This document shows, piece by piece, positions 34,940 through 47,692 of a DNA stretch of 64,000 bases. The notes beneath the pieces are model-generated. The model did not search any database. It was not told the origin of the DNA and worked only from the letters and a program-made list of their open reading frames with translations. Source of the stretch: Bacteroidota bacterium (GTDB lineage Bacteria; Bacteroidota; Bacteroidia; Flavobacteriales_D; Sanyastnellaceae); the NCBI GenBank assembly GCA_027619225.1, contig JAQCFW010000002.1, forward strand, positions 62,001-126,000, in the 5' to 3' direction. Within the stretch, counting starts at the first letter, position 1. Each line of letters opens with the position of its first letter. Made by a program: the position numbers and the translations under genes.

Positions 34940-35963
34940 GACGACTAAGATACTTACTAAGACCCTTATAAGGAGAGTGATTTTATCTCCTATTACAGCA
35001 CTTCATGGATTGGTGCTGATTCTTCGCCATGCGTTATTTGATATTGGCCTAATCAAATCTCAGCATGCCGCTATTCCTACATTGGTTATTGGGAATATTC
35101 ACGCGGGCGGAACAGGCAAAACTCCACACGCATCTTCTCTTTTATCCATCTTCGCTGACAGACTTGGAGGGCCTGAAAATGTTGCATTGTTAAGCAGAGG
35201 CTATGGTCGTAGATCAAAGGGATTCAGATGGGTAAATGAAAAGGAAGATTGGCAGGAGTTCGGAGATGAACCTTTTCTTCTAAAGCAATTAAATCCAAAA
35301 CATCCAATAGCCGTTTCAGAAAACAGAATTAAAGGGGTGGAACAAATTAAAAAAGAAAGACCCAACGTGAAACTCGTAATTCTTGATGACGGGTTACAGC
35401 ACCGAGCCCTAATACCTCATAAATCAATTGTACTTCTTGATTCACATCGGCCTATCAATACAGAAGCTTTAATTCCTGGGGGAAGTTTAAGAGATTTGAA
35501 ATCCAGAATAAGAAAATTCGATGCTGTAGTTTATAGCAGATCCAGCAACAATAGAAAAACCAGCAAATCAATATTCTCATCAGAGATGATTACAAGGGGA
35601 TTAGATGTAAATACCCCTAAAAATTCTACCAAATTGAGAGTGCTAGCAATTTGCGGTATTGCTGAGCCTGACCGATTTATGGAGAGTTTGGCCTTAAAAT
35701 GGGAAGTTGTGAGGAGACATTCCTATCCCGATCATTGTGAATTTAAGAAAGAAGATGTTGAAAGCTGGGTGGCTAGTGTGAGAACCGACGGGTTAGATGG
35801 CATTGTGACTACCGCGAAAGATGCAGTCCGTATGAAGCAATTCTCAGAAACATTAACAGGAATTCAAGTTATTAGCATCCCTATAGAAGTAAAATGGCAC
35901 AATGAAATTGCTTTGAATGCTTTGGTTGATGAATGGGTTGAATCTACGATATTTGCAAAATGA
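34938..35963 (+). CDS. lpxK: Tetraacyldisaccharide 4'-kinase
   Basis: Phosphorylates the 4' position of the lipid A disaccharide precursor at the inner membrane. The 341-residue length fits LpxK. It has an N-terminal membrane-associated helix (LSPITALHGLVLILRHALFDIG), then VIGNIHAGGTGKTP with a Walker A motif, VALLSRGYGRRSKGF, LVILDDGLQHRAL and DGIVTTAKDAVRM. The start ATG overlaps the divergent nif3 start. Its stop overlaps the next gene's start (ATGA at 35960-35963), so the downstream thioredoxin-like gene and probably lpxH form one operon. Confidence 0.95.
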   Translation: MTTKILTKTLIRRVILSPITALHGLVLILRHALFDIGLIKSQHAAIPTLVIGNIHAGGTGKTPHASSLLSIFADRLGGPENVALLSRGYGRRSKGFRWVNEKEDWQEFGDEPFLLKQLNPKHPIAVSENRIKGVEQIKKERPNVKLVILDDGLQHRALIPHKSIVLLDSHRPINTEALIPGGSLRDLKSRIRKFDAVVYSRSSNNRKTSKSIFSSEMITRGLDVNTPKNSTKLRVLAICGIAEPDRFMESLALKWEVVRRHSYPDHCEFKKEDVESWVASVRTDGLDGIVTTAKDAVRMKQFSETLTGIQVISIPIEVKWHNEIALNALVDEWVESTIFAK

Positions 35964-37147
35964 AGTTTACTACATTAAAGATTTTTATAAGCGCAATTTC
36001 ATTCCTGACATTTGTAACGGGGTGTGCGCCTCCAGAAGTTGAAAATGCTGGATTGATTTCTGGAACTTTCATAGGTATTGATGAGGGGACCCCTATCATG
36101 CTTAGAAGTTTTAAAAATGGTTCGTTAATTAAGGTTGCACAATGTGTGTCTGGAGTAGATGGAACATTTTCTCTCACTCCGGAGAAACCGCTGCGTCAAG
36201 GCTACCACCAATTAATCATCAATAAGCGTTGGCCAATTGTTCTAATTACTGACTCAACTGAGGCCCCAATCGTTTCAGCTTCTGTCCCTGATGACAAGGG
36301 TTACATTACAAATTCTACCATTACAGGTTCTGCTTCAAGTGAATTGTTAGCTTCATACTACAAAGTACTTATGCCTAAACAGGATTCACTGCTTCTGATT
36401 CAGAATTCAATTAAAAATCTTAATAATGAAGATAAAACAGTTGCTACTCAAACTTTGAATAGATTAATTATCGAACTTGACAATCTTAGTTTAGAATTTA
36501 TTAAATCAAACCCTGAAAGTCCTTCGACGTTAGCGGCTCTGGAAAACCTATCTCCCGAGAAGTACGCTGTTGCCTATAAATCAGTACTTAAAACTCTTTC
36601 AAAAACATACGCTGATTCTCACTACTTTACGATGTTGAAAACGAAATACGAAAAATCAATTTCGCAACGTAAAATCCCCAACCAACCACCACCTAAGAAA
36701 AAGACCTCTGGTAAAAACAGCACGTATTCGGTTGGTGACGAAGCTCCGGACATCACTATGAACAATACTGATGGAGAAACGATACGACTTAGTGATTTGA
36801 GAGGAGAAGTTGTTCTTATCGATTTTTGGGCTTCTTGGTGTGGACCCTGTAGAAGAGAAAATCCAAATCTAGTACGTGCATACGAAAAGTTCCATTCTAA
36901 AGGATTTGAGGTCTTCTCCGTATCGCTAGATAGCAACAAAGACAAATGGCTCAACGCCATAAAAAAAGACGGATTGGTTTGGGACAATCACGTATCTGAT
37001 CTTCAGGGTTGGAGAAATGAAGCTTCAAGTGCATATGGAATTTCAAGCATTCCTCATGCCATACTTGTTGGAAAAGACGGCGTGATCATCGGCACACATA
37101 TTAGAGGAGCTGCTTTAGAAACAGAGCTAGAGAAACTCTTTGATTAA
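35960..37147 (+). CDS. TlpA-like thioredoxin-domain lipoprotein (DUF4369 type)
   Basis: A 395-residue exported lipoprotein (lipobox TFVTGC). The N-terminal half matches DUF4369-type domains found in front of thioredoxin-like domains in Bacteroidota (SGTFIGIDEGTPIMLRSF). The C-terminal half is a TlpA/ResA-like thioredoxin: IDFWASWCGPCRREN carries the active-site Cys294 and Cys297, and SIPHAILVGKDG supplies the cis-Pro strand. It would act on periplasmic disulfides. Its start is embedded in the lpxK stop, suggesting translational coupling. A Ser/Lys-rich linker (about 235-255) separates the two halves. Confidence 0.92.
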   Translation: MKFTTLKIFISAISFLTFVTGCAPPEVENAGLISGTFIGIDEGTPIMLRSFKNGSLIKVAQCVSGVDGTFSLTPEKPLRQGYHQLIINKRWPIVLITDSTEAPIVSASVPDDKGYITNSTITGSASSELLASYYKVLMPKQDSLLLIQNSIKNLNNEDKTVATQTLNRLIIELDNLSLEFIKSNPESPSTLAALENLSPEKYAVAYKSVLKTLSKTYADSHYFTMLKTKYEKSISQRKIPNQPPPKKKTSGKNSTYSVGDEAPDITMNNTDGETIRLSDLRGEVVLIDFWASWCGPCRRENPNLVRAYEKFHSKGFEVFSVSLDSNKDKWLNAIKKDGLVWDNHVSDLQGWRNEASSAYGISSIPHAILVGKDGVIIGTHIRGAALETELEKLFD

Positions 37148-37157
37148 GCCTTAAGTT

Positions 37158-37919
37158 TTGAGTCACAGAGTATTTTTCGCATCTGATTTACACTTAGGAG
37201 TTCCTGACACCAACTCCAGCCGTAAACGTGAATTAAAATTTGTTGAATGGCTGAACAATGCTGTAGCTGAAGGTGCTACTGAGATTCATTTACTTGGTGA
37301 CTTATTCGACTTTTGGTTTGAATATACCAATGTGGTTCCTAAAGGTGGAATTAGGCTACTGGGTACAATAGCAAAAATAACTGACAGCGGAATACCTGTT
37401 CATTACCATTTGGGAAACCACGATCTGTGGAACTTCGGGTATCTTGAGTCTGAATTAGGGGTGAAAGTGCACCACAAACCTGTAATATGCGAATGGGATG
37501 GGTTGAAGTGTTTGGTTGGCCACGGCGATGGCATAGGGCCAGGTGATGACGGTTATAAAATGACTAAGAAGATTTATAAAAACCGATTGGCTCAGTTTCT
37601 ATTTCGTTGGCTACATCCTGATATAGGGATAAAACTTGCTGGATTTCTTTCTAAAAACTCAAGGGCGGCAGGAGGTAAAAGTGGTGGCTCTTTTACATCT
37701 AATCAAGAAGAGAATTTATACATGTACTGTGTCGATTTCTTAAAAACCGACTACAGCATTGACTGCTTCATTTTCGGACACAGACATATCCCACTTGACC
37801 TTGAATTGCCGGAAAACAGCAAGCGTGCAATACCTTCGAGATATATAAATATTGGAGATTGGATTACGCATTATAGTTCCGCTAAACTCATTGGAGGAAA
37901 ACTAACATTAAGTAAATAA
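37158..37919 (+). CDS. lpxH: UDP-2,3-diacylglucosamine diphosphatase (LpxH-like metallophosphatase)
   Basis: Removes UMP from UDP-2,3-diacylglucosamine, an earlier lipid A step than LpxK. The 253-residue calcineurin-like phosphoesterase has the metal motifs FFASDLHLG, HLLGDLFDFWFE, YHLGNHDLW, VGHGDGIG and FGHRHIPLD. The predicted start is a TTG at 37158, which places the DLH motif 10 residues in, as expected; no ATG occurs at a suitable place. It follows the TlpA-like gene by 10 bp, so the operon reads lpxK-tlpA-lpxH, followed by a strong terminator. Confidence 0.9.
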   Translation: MSHRVFFASDLHLGVPDTNSSRKRELKFVEWLNNAVAEGATEIHLLGDLFDFWFEYTNVVPKGGIRLLGTIAKITDSGIPVHYHLGNHDLWNFGYLESELGVKVHHKPVICEWDGLKCLVGHGDGIGPGDDGYKMTKKIYKNRLAQFLFRWLHPDIGIKLAGFLSKNSRAAGGKSGGSFTSNQEENLYMYCVDFLKTDYSIDCFIFGHRHIPLDLELPENSKRAIPSRYINIGDWITHYSSAKLIGGKLTLSK

Positions 37920-37948
37920 AAAGAGGGAAGCAATGCTTCCCTCTTTTT
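37918..37948. terminator. Strong bidirectional terminator after lpxH
   Basis: A perfect stem of AAAAAGAGGGAAG with CTTCCCTCTTTTT around a small loop. It starts inside the lpxH stop codon region and has T-runs for both strands, so it also serves the convergent BNR-repeat gene. Confidence 0.9.
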
Positions 37949-37952
37949 ATAC

Positions 37953-37993
37953 CAAACTCTATTTGATAAACTCTTTGTCAAACTCTATTTGAT
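37953..37993. repeat. Short direct repeat before the BNR-protein stop
   Basis: CAAACTCTATTTGAT occurs at 37953-37967 and 37979-37993, 26 nt apart. It lies between the terminator and the minus-strand stop; probably a small tandem duplication. Confidence 0.6.
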
Positions 37994-40900
37994 TATCTTC
38001 TGACAATCAACTTTGTTGCCAGTACTTTCGAATCACTCGCAACACGAACTACATAAGTCCCGTTACTTAGATCGCTAACGTCAAATAAAACACTCTCACT
38101 TGAGTTTATGTTTTCAATGAGCTTAGAAGAAACCGTTCTTCCTTGAAGGTCGTAAACTTCAATCAACGTATTACCCACAAAATTTGAAGTGCTAATTTGA
38201 ATTGATGAACCTATGACAGGGTTAGGAAAGATAAGGAGGGTCTCTGAGTCCGTATTTATTGCAGCAACAACCTCTTCTGCTCCTAAGAAAGAATCAGATC
38301 GGAAAATACCTCTACCATGTGACCCAGCATATATGGCTCCCGTGTTTGTAGGGGCACTCCAGTTTGTTTCAGAACGCCACTGTTGTTTTAAGTCATATAC
38401 GGGTGCTGTTAAATCTTCCGCCGTAATCGACATTCCTAAATTAGCCATCGTCCAATCAGCGCCTCCGTTATCCGTAATAAAAGTTCCATACTCGGTACCA
38501 ATGACAATAGTAGCACCTGACTCATCTTGAAAATCGATCACCACATCGTAGATAGGCATCTTACTTAAATTTGGAACTGACCAAATGTTAGAGAAGGTTG
38601 GAGATTCAGACATTGCATCCCATGTCTCTCTCACTTTACCAGCAACGACACTACCGTATCCACCAACAGTAAACACAACGTGATTCGCATTGTTAGGGTC
38701 TACGCTTACTCCAGTGATCGCGCTTCCAGCCTGAGAGACAATCGTCTCCATAACAACATGCTCTTCAACATCTTCTTGAGTATATACATTCTTCAGACCT
38801 GAAAATCTAACAAGGGTTCCATTCCATCCACTTACAAACATCACGTCACCGGCATGATCTTCATCATTTACAACGTATTCAATTGATTTAGCTCCTCCTC
38901 CTACAGGAGCTGCACCCAAACGGAACCAATCAGGAGTTGTATTAAAGTTTAATCCTTCTCGGGTCATCCAAACTCCTTGTGTACCTACAAAACCAATGCT
39001 TAACATCGCTGTGTAAGGATCATGTACAAGGATTCTACCTGGCTCTTCAAAGATCGTGTCTCCTGCGTAGAAGTACATCGTGTCACATAGCTCTACAACG
39101 TCAAATTGTACCTCAATACCGAAAATAGTATCATTTCCAATGTTGATCGTAACATCATACTCCACATTATCGATAACAATCATTGTGTCTAATAAGTTTG
39201 GAATAATTTCCAAAATAACTTCAACTGTATCTATCCCTAAAGTGTCATCCCAACAAATAAATTGTTCTTGAGCAATTTGGGGAGCCAACCAGAAGTAATC
39301 AGGATCTTCTGTCAAAATATCAGCTAGAAGACGGTCAGGTCGAATGAGCTCATCATAGAATAGCAGCTCTTCTCCTTCAGACAAAGTATATTCAAGTGGG
39401 AGATTCTGACTGTTCGTATACAGGGAAAATGTGCTGTCAGTAACTGTTTCCCCATAAGGATTTACAAGGATTATGTTTTGCTGAGAATCTTCATCTTCAG
39501 TATCTTCATACAGACGTAGACAAGTGTAGAACTGACCTAAATCTCCGTTCTCGTCAATCAGGTCAGAGATATCATTGTCCCAAAAATCACCCAGGTTAGA
39601 GTAAGCTCCCGGTGAGATAGTTCCACGAGCTAAGCCTCCATTTTGAGAAGCGGCAAACCATGCATAAGTTTGTTCTGAAGATTCCGTCACTTGGCTAATC
39701 GCACAATCAAATCCATCTCCACCATGTACTTCGATGGCATGCTCATCCGTTAAAAAGTAACCATCTCCAGGTATAAATAAAGATCCGTTATCTTGAGTAC
39801 CACCTAAAACAGCAGTTCCAGCGCTGTGAGCCATGCCGTAGAATTGGGTAACATTGTAGTTGTTATTACACTCTGTGTAACTCATACCTCCATCATCACT
39901 TTTGTAAATTCCTCCATCAGTTGCAACGAACATCGTCCCTTCCTCAGTAAAAATGATTTCATGTAAATCTGCGTGAATTCCATATGGGAATCCCGGGAAA
40001 TCAAATGAAGCTGCAGCAGGTTCTGCTTGTTGATTGGGACCAGATCTCCATAGAGAAATACCCCCAACATATGCAAGATCAGGTTGCCCTTTCTTAATAC
40101 CTAATGCCAAATCATATACACCCTGTGCGCGTGGAAGGGGTGTTGAAGTATCAACTCCACCAGGCCAGCAAACGGTCCACGAACCATCTTGTCCTGCATT
40201 GTCAGAGTAATATAAACCGTAAAAAAGACCGCCCGAAGATGCGTATAATGCAAATGCATGATCCGGATCATCTTGTGAGATCGCAATTCTAGCACGTCCT
40301 ATACCACCTTGTGGCAAACTCCCACTGTTAGAACCACCTGATGTTATTTGCTCGAAGTTTGAAAACTGTTCATTTGTAGAACGATACACCAAACCATTTG
40401 TAGCAGCTACGAGCATATAAGATGCATCTGGTGCAATCGTAATATCTGTAACTCCACCGCCAGGACCACCACTTGCAGGGTTGATATCTATTACACCATT
40501 CTCAATTGTTCCGAATGATGAATTAGAACCATACCAAACTCTGTTATCGAGGCTCGGGTGCTTAATTAAGGCATCGTTAGATGACCAGTTCCCACTATTA
40601 AATTCACCTGGGTCTGTACCATCAACAATATTGAAGGTCTCTCCTCCATCATTACTCCACCATATACCACGGCCTCTAAATCCCGATGCACCATCACCGG
40701 CAGCATAATCAAAATTAGAACCGGTTCCAACATAAATATCACCGTTATCAGCAACCGCGATAGATGCGATCATTAAAAATGGCATGCCAGTCACTTGATT
40801 CCATGTGTTTGCTCCATCATTCGATCTCCACAGCCCACCTGAAACAGATCCTGCATAAATAAGATCTTCATTAACCGCCACGATAGCTCTTGTACGACCT

Positions 40901-41211
40901 CCAACATTATCAGGGCCCATTTCGGTCCAAGATAAATCAGTGTTTTTAGAGTTTACACGGGATTGAGCAGATGCATATTTTAAAACATCCTTTCTTAACT
41001 CTGTAAGACCTTTGGCGTTTATTTCACCTGTTTCTACATCCGCCAACAACATGCGTGTAATTTGAGCTGCTCCAAGGGCATCTCTTTGAATTTCATTCTC
41101 TACATTTCTTGGAGAGTAGGTTACATCTGAAAATTCACTCTCATTTGGAGCAACACTCCAAATTAACGTAATAGCTGCAACTGCAACGAAGGGTAAGTAC
41201 TTTGAAACCAT
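37993..41211 (-). CDS. Large BNR/sortilin-like repeat protein with T9SS sorting domain
   Basis: A 1072-residue exported protein; an N-terminal hydrophobic segment (LPFVAVAAITLIWSVA) acts as the signal. The body has many beta-propeller (BNR/VPS10-like) repeats: LWRSNDGANTW, IWWSNDGGETF, GIYKSDDGGMSYTECN and ITDNGGADWTMANLG. A central inserted beta-rich segment (about residues 520-690) interrupts the propellers. The C-terminus is a T9SS sorting domain starting LIFPNPVIGSS. Such proteins resemble sialidase-like or cell-surface scaffolds, but the catalytic Arg and Tyr residues of true sialidases were not identified. The start at 41211 is the first ATG with a signal. Confidence 0.85.
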   Translation of the reverse strand: MVSKYLPFVAVAAITLIWSVAPNESEFSDVTYSPRNVENEIQRDALGAAQITRMLLADVETGEINAKGLTELRKDVLKYASAQSRVNSKNTDLSWTEMGPDNVGGRTRAIVAVNEDLIYAGSVSGGLWRSNDGANTWNQVTGMPFLMIASIAVADNGDIYVGTGSNFDYAAGDGASGFRGRGIWWSNDGGETFNIVDGTDPGEFNSGNWSSNDALIKHPSLDNRVWYGSNSSFGTIENGVIDINPASGGPGGGVTDITIAPDASYMLVAATNGLVYRSTNEQFSNFEQITSGGSNSGSLPQGGIGRARIAISQDDPDHAFALYASSGGLFYGLYYSDNAGQDGSWTVCWPGGVDTSTPLPRAQGVYDLALGIKKGQPDLAYVGGISLWRSGPNQQAEPAAASFDFPGFPYGIHADLHEIIFTEEGTMFVATDGGIYKSDDGGMSYTECNNNYNVTQFYGMAHSAGTAVLGGTQDNGSLFIPGDGYFLTDEHAIEVHGGDGFDCAISQVTESSEQTYAWFAASQNGGLARGTISPGAYSNLGDFWDNDISDLIDENGDLGQFYTCLRLYEDTEDEDSQQNIILVNPYGETVTDSTFSLYTNSQNLPLEYTLSEGEELLFYDELIRPDRLLADILTEDPDYFWLAPQIAQEQFICWDDTLGIDTVEVILEIIPNLLDTMIVIDNVEYDVTINIGNDTIFGIEVQFDVVELCDTMYFYAGDTIFEEPGRILVHDPYTAMLSIGFVGTQGVWMTREGLNFNTTPDWFRLGAAPVGGGAKSIEYVVNDEDHAGDVMFVSGWNGTLVRFSGLKNVYTQEDVEEHVVMETIVSQAGSAITGVSVDPNNANHVVFTVGGYGSVVAGKVRETWDAMSESPTFSNIWSVPNLSKMPIYDVVIDFQDESGATIVIGTEYGTFITDNGGADWTMANLGMSITAEDLTAPVYDLKQQWRSETNWSAPTNTGAIYAGSHGRGIFRSDSFLGAEEVVAAINTDSETLLIFPNPVIGSSIQISTSNFVGNTLIEVYDLQGRTVSSKLIENINSSESVLFDVSDLSNGTYVVRVASDSKVLATKLIVRR

Positions 41212-41266
41212 ATAATTGATTTTTTACTATTCTAATAAATGCCGGGTGAAGTTACAACAATACTGA

Positions 41267-42130
41267 TTATTTCACATGCTTTTCTGCGTGATATGAAGAC
41301 CTAACCAGCGGACTGCTTTCCACATACATAAATCCTTTCTCTAAAGCTATTAATCTAAACTCTTCAAATAAATCAGGATGAATGAACTCAAATACTGGCA
41401 AATGATTAGGTGTAGGCTGAAGATATTGACCTAATGTCAGAACCTTAACCCCGACATTTATCAGATCATCCATAGACTCAATCACCTCATCTTTTGACTC
41501 CCCTAACCCAAGCATTATTCCACTTTTTGTCCGTATTCCGGCTTCACCTAAACGCTTCAGAACTTCAAGTGACCTTTCATATTTAGCCTGTTTTCTAACT
41601 CCTTTTGTGAGACGTCTTACAGTTTCAATATTGTGGCTTACTACTTCTGGTGCAACGTCAATTATTTGTTGTAAATTCTCCCATTTGCCTGCAAAATCTG
41701 GAATTAGCGTTTCAAGGGTTGTTCCAGGTGATTGATGTCTTATTGCTCTCACTGTTTCAGCCCAAATAGTAGCACCTCCATCCTTCAATTCATCACGATC
41801 TACAGAGGTTATAACGGCATGCTTAACATCCATAAGCTTCACAGATTGTGCAACTTTGGAGGGTTCAAAATGATCTACTGGCTCTGGCTTACCAGTAGAT
41901 ACACTACAAAAACCACAAGATCTTGTGCATATGTTACCTAGAATCATAAACGTCGCAGTACCTGCACCCCAACATTCCCCCATATTGGGACAATGGCCAC
42001 TTTCACAAATAGTATGAAGCTTGTGGTCAGATACTATTTTTCTGACTTTTTTATAAGTCTCGCCAGTAGGCAGTTTAACTCTAAGCCAACTCGGTTTAGG
42101 AATACGTTTAGAAATCGTTGTATCTGACAT
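41267..42130 (-). CDS. lipA: Lipoyl synthase
   Basis: A radical SAM enzyme that inserts two sulfurs into octanoyl groups on E2 and GcvH domains. The 287-residue product has the auxiliary cluster motif [12 protein letters not shown], the radical SAM motif CTRSCGFC, and [10 protein letters not shown], all typical of LipA. The C-terminal [11 protein letters not shown] carries the conserved Ser ligand region (VRSSYHA). The start at 42130 ([18 protein letters not shown]) is preferred over an upstream ATG at 42160, which adds an unlikely tail. It lies downstream of a barrel-like gene on the same strand. Confidence 0.95.
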   Translation of the reverse strand: MSDTTISKRIPKPSWLRVKLPTGETYKKVRKIVSDHKLHTICESGHCPNMGECWGAGTATFMILGNICTRSCGFCSVSTGKPEPVDHFEPSKVAQSVKLMDVKHAVITSVDRDELKDGGATIWAETVRAIRHQSPGTTLETLIPDFAGKWENLQQIIDVAPEVVSHNIETVRRLTKGVRKQAKYERSLEVLKRLGEAGIRTKSGIMLGLGESKDEVIESMDDLINVGVKVLTLGQYLQPTPNHLPVFEFIHPDLFEEFRLIALEKGFMYVESSPLVRSSYHAEKHVK

Positions 42131-42175
42131 TGTGCAAATGTCGTGATAATAACTTAACAATGTAACTTCCTGTGA

Positions 42176-42964
42176 TCACTTTTGTGTCCAATTTGCCCCC
42201 AATCCAATTTTAAGATAAAGGCTTAAAAAAAACAATTGACTTTCGACGAATTGAACGGCCATTATTTCAACAGGTCTCACAAAAACATCGAGCGATGTTC
42301 CCATCTCAACATGTCTCGTCATTCCACGCACATCTCCATACTCAAAACTTAAAGCATAGTTCAAATTACCACCTGGAATAACATTCATTTCATCAAGTCC
42401 ATTTACCCAAGGCGATCGACCATAAATATCATTGTAGAAATGTTCATCAGGATTATACAGTTCAGTTGCCAGATATTCATACGGGATTTCAGGATAACCT
42501 ATTTCTAAATACACTGGCTTTTCTAGGCCCAAACCTATTCCGTAACGAAAAATCCTCTCAACCCTAACAGCTCCTTGTCTAAGTTTAGGAGTGAGCTCTT
42601 TGCGAGTCTCAGTATTAATTCTAAAAACTAAAAAACTATTTAACTTCCCGAAAACATATGGCAAACCATCATTATAAACAGGGTTTGAGGTTTTTTCTTC
42701 TTTTTCATGCTTAAAGTAGACTAAATCAGCATTAATGGACCTCGATGTTTTTGCATTTAAGAACCAACCATAATGAGCTCCTATTCCAGCACCTTGAGAG
42801 TGTGCAATAAGATGAATGCCGGAAGTATGACTGTATAAAACATCTACTCCATCCTCTCCATAAACAACATCTTTTCCCGTTGAAATACCATCGCGAACTT
42901 GTGCTGCAACTGAGTTTGGTAAACCCCAAACAAAAAGTGGAAATAGTGCGAACAACAACTTCAT
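42176..42964 (-). CDS. Conserved outer-membrane barrel-like protein of unknown function
   Basis: A 262-residue exported protein with signal peptide ending SVAAQ. The mature chain has alternating hydrophobic/polar strands, SGIHLIAHSQGAGIGAHYGWF and repeated aromatic turns (YLEIGYPEIPYEYL), and ends in strand-like LYLKIGLGANW. This fits a small outer-membrane beta-barrel. No family is named with confidence. It precedes lipA with 45 bp between genes, so it may share a transcript. A minus-strand TAAATTTG lies 24 nt upstream of the start. Confidence 0.65.
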   Translation of the reverse strand: MKLLFALFPLFVWGLPNSVAAQVRDGISTGKDVVYGEDGVDVLYSHTSGIHLIAHSQGAGIGAHYGWFLNAKTSRSINADLVYFKHEKEEKTSNPVYNDGLPYVFGKLNSFLVFRINTETRKELTPKLRQGAVRVERIFRYGIGLGLEKPVYLEIGYPEIPYEYLATELYNPDEHFYNDIYGRSPWVNGLDEMNVIPGGNLNYALSFEYGDVRGMTRHVEMGTSLDVFVRPVEIMAVQFVESQLFFLSLYLKIGLGANWTQK

Positions 42965-42987
42965 TTACCCAAAAATATTCATTTGTA

Positions 42988-42995
42988 CAAATTTA
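42988..42995 (-). promoter_or_regulatory. -7 element for the barrel-like gene / lipA transcript
   Basis: Minus strand TAAATTTG, a perfect TAnnTTTG, within a palindromic ATTTGTACAAAT context (42981-42992). No clear -33 TTG was found. Confidence 0.35.
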
Positions 42996-43097
42996 CCTCA
43001 AGTACATTAAAATTCGATAGGAGAGTTCATATATTACTTACCTCAACCTTATCTTTACCTCAAACCTCAAACTTTGAACGAGACTATTATTTTCTCT

Positions 43098-43232
43098 GAC
43101 AATGCATATCCAGAAGCAGCTAGCAAACTAAGCAAGGGCCCAGGACACTTGGTGGGTCAAGCTGAGAAATTGAGGGAATTGGGGCTTGACGTAAATAAGA
43201 AAATACCTGAAAAGTTGATTTCAGACTCAGAT
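43098..43232 (+). pseudogene. rmuC: C-terminal remnant of rmuC (DNA recombination protein)
   Basis: In frame with the following gene but before its start, the DNA encodes a 45-residue segment running AYPEAASKLSKGPGHLVGQ, then AEKLRELG and KKIPEKL. This matches the conserved C-terminus of RmuC (KL..GxGNLV.QAEKLxxLG.....K.LP). No other part of RmuC is present in the window, so only its 3' end remains. Family recognition is by eye. Confidence 0.6.
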
Positions 43233-43241
43233 TTAAGATTC

Positions 43242-44432
43242 ATGAAACACCTTATTTATTTCATGTTTATACTTTTCGTTGTTGCCTTGATAGCGTCATC
43301 TTGCTCTACTTCATTAAGTTACGACTCCAACACTTCTCGACGTCCATATGATTACGAATCAACATCTCTTCATGCCGATGTAATTCCCTTTTTTTATGAT
43401 GACACGTTGTCCGTATTTCTTAAAGTGAATAGGGAAGAACTTCTATATACACGAGAGTTTGACAAAGCACCCTTTACAGCTAATTTAGAGCTAATATTTA
43501 ATTCTCAAAAATGGCTATTAACAGATACTTTGTCAAACAATTCTCCAAGATGGATTCGACAAAGATTCGACTTAAATAAATCTGAAAATGAACTAGATAA
43601 GTCATGGGTTCAGTATACCGTGAAGGATCTCAACCGCAATTCTTCTCAAGCAGCAATGAAAGAAGTAGAAAATATTGTTGCTTGGAGTATTCAAGAGAAT
43701 TGGCCAATAAATAAGGGATTCATAGCTATTGGATCTCAAATAGCAATCATTACAGATGGTAATACTACATGGGAAGTAAACCATGTTATTCCTAAAAACA
43801 AACTTCCAGCTCCACCATATTCAAGTTATCGCAACCCGTTAGATACATTAAAAGCAAAGCCACATAGCACAATTGAGGATAGCTGGACTGTCTTAGAGGG
43901 CGCACAGGTATTTACTTCTCCTGACAAAAACCTAAGCTTGGTGATACATGGAATGTCTCCTGAATTCCCTACACTTAAAAATGTTCGGCACCTTATCGAA
44001 TCAGTGAGATATATTTCAACTCGGAGCGAGTTTTCTGCTTTGCTTAGCGCCTCTAACCCTAAAATGGCATTGGATGAATTTTGGCTCTCATGTGGAAAAT
44101 CTCCTGACAAAGCGAGGAGATTAATAAAAACTTACTATGCTAGGGTGGAGGAAGCGAACCTGTCATTTTCTGGATTACAGGAAGGTTGGAGGACAGATAG
44201 AGGTATGATACATATTATTTATGGTGTCCCACATCGCGTGCGAAGAGATTACTGGACAGAAGTTTGGACATATGGAGAAGAAGGAACATCTAACACCCTG
44301 ACATTTAGATTCAAAAGACGACTCCACGACCTTGATAACAATAGATATCGATTAGAAAGAAGCATTACTTATAGAAGTTCTTGGGACAGAATGGTCACAA
44401 GTTGGAGAAATGGAAGGGTACAAAACGATTGA
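43242..44432 (+). CDS. GWxTD-domain lipoprotein
   Basis: A 396-residue exported lipoprotein with signal MKHLIYFMFILFVVALIASSC. The central and C-terminal regions match the GWxTD domain family of Bacteroidota: the eponymous GWRTD is followed by RGMIHIIYGVPHRVRRDYWTEVWTYG. The start is set at 43242, since the upstream in-frame residues look like the C-terminus of a different gene (rmuC). The function of the family is unknown. It lies 18 bp before rlmB, suggesting co-transcription. Confidence 0.85.
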   Translation: MKHLIYFMFILFVVALIASSCSTSLSYDSNTSRRPYDYESTSLHADVIPFFYDDTLSVFLKVNREELLYTREFDKAPFTANLELIFNSQKWLLTDTLSNNSPRWIRQRFDLNKSENELDKSWVQYTVKDLNRNSSQAAMKEVENIVAWSIQENWPINKGFIAIGSQIAIITDGNTTWEVNHVIPKNKLPAPPYSSYRNPLDTLKAKPHSTIEDSWTVLEGAQVFTSPDKNLSLVIHGMSPEFPTLKNVRHLIESVRYISTRSEFSALLSASNPKMALDEFWLSCGKSPDKARRLIKTYYARVEEANLSFSGLQEGWRTDRGMIHIIYGVPHRVRRDYWTEVWTYGEEGTSNTLTFRFKRRLHDLDNNRYRLERSITYRSSWDRMVTSWRNGRVQND

Positions 44433-44450
44433 AGGTAGTACCTTGCGCCT

Positions 44451-47620
<3,170 letters not shown>

Positions 47621-47624
47621 GGAG

Positions 47625-47653
47625 CAAAGATAATTCTACCGATGAAATCACAA
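47625..47653 (-). promoter_or_regulatory. Promoter for carA-eno
   Basis: On the minus strand TTG (47653-47651), an 18-nt spacer, and TATCTTTG (47632-47625) match the Bacteroidota consensus. The -7 box ends 4 bases before the ATG at 47620, so transcription would begin at or within the start codon. Confidence 0.5.
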
Positions 47654-47692
47654 TCAATAATTCAACGTAAAATACAATAATTTATAAACGAA

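Noticed and set aside
37953-37993. Short direct repeats considered as an attachment site
   Set aside because: Only 15 bp, 26 nt apart, with no integrase or tRNA next to them; best seen as a small tandem duplication.
43011-43241. N-terminal extension of the GWxTD lipoprotein
   Set aside because: The in-frame residues resemble an RmuC C-terminus, while a proper lipoprotein signal starts at 43242.
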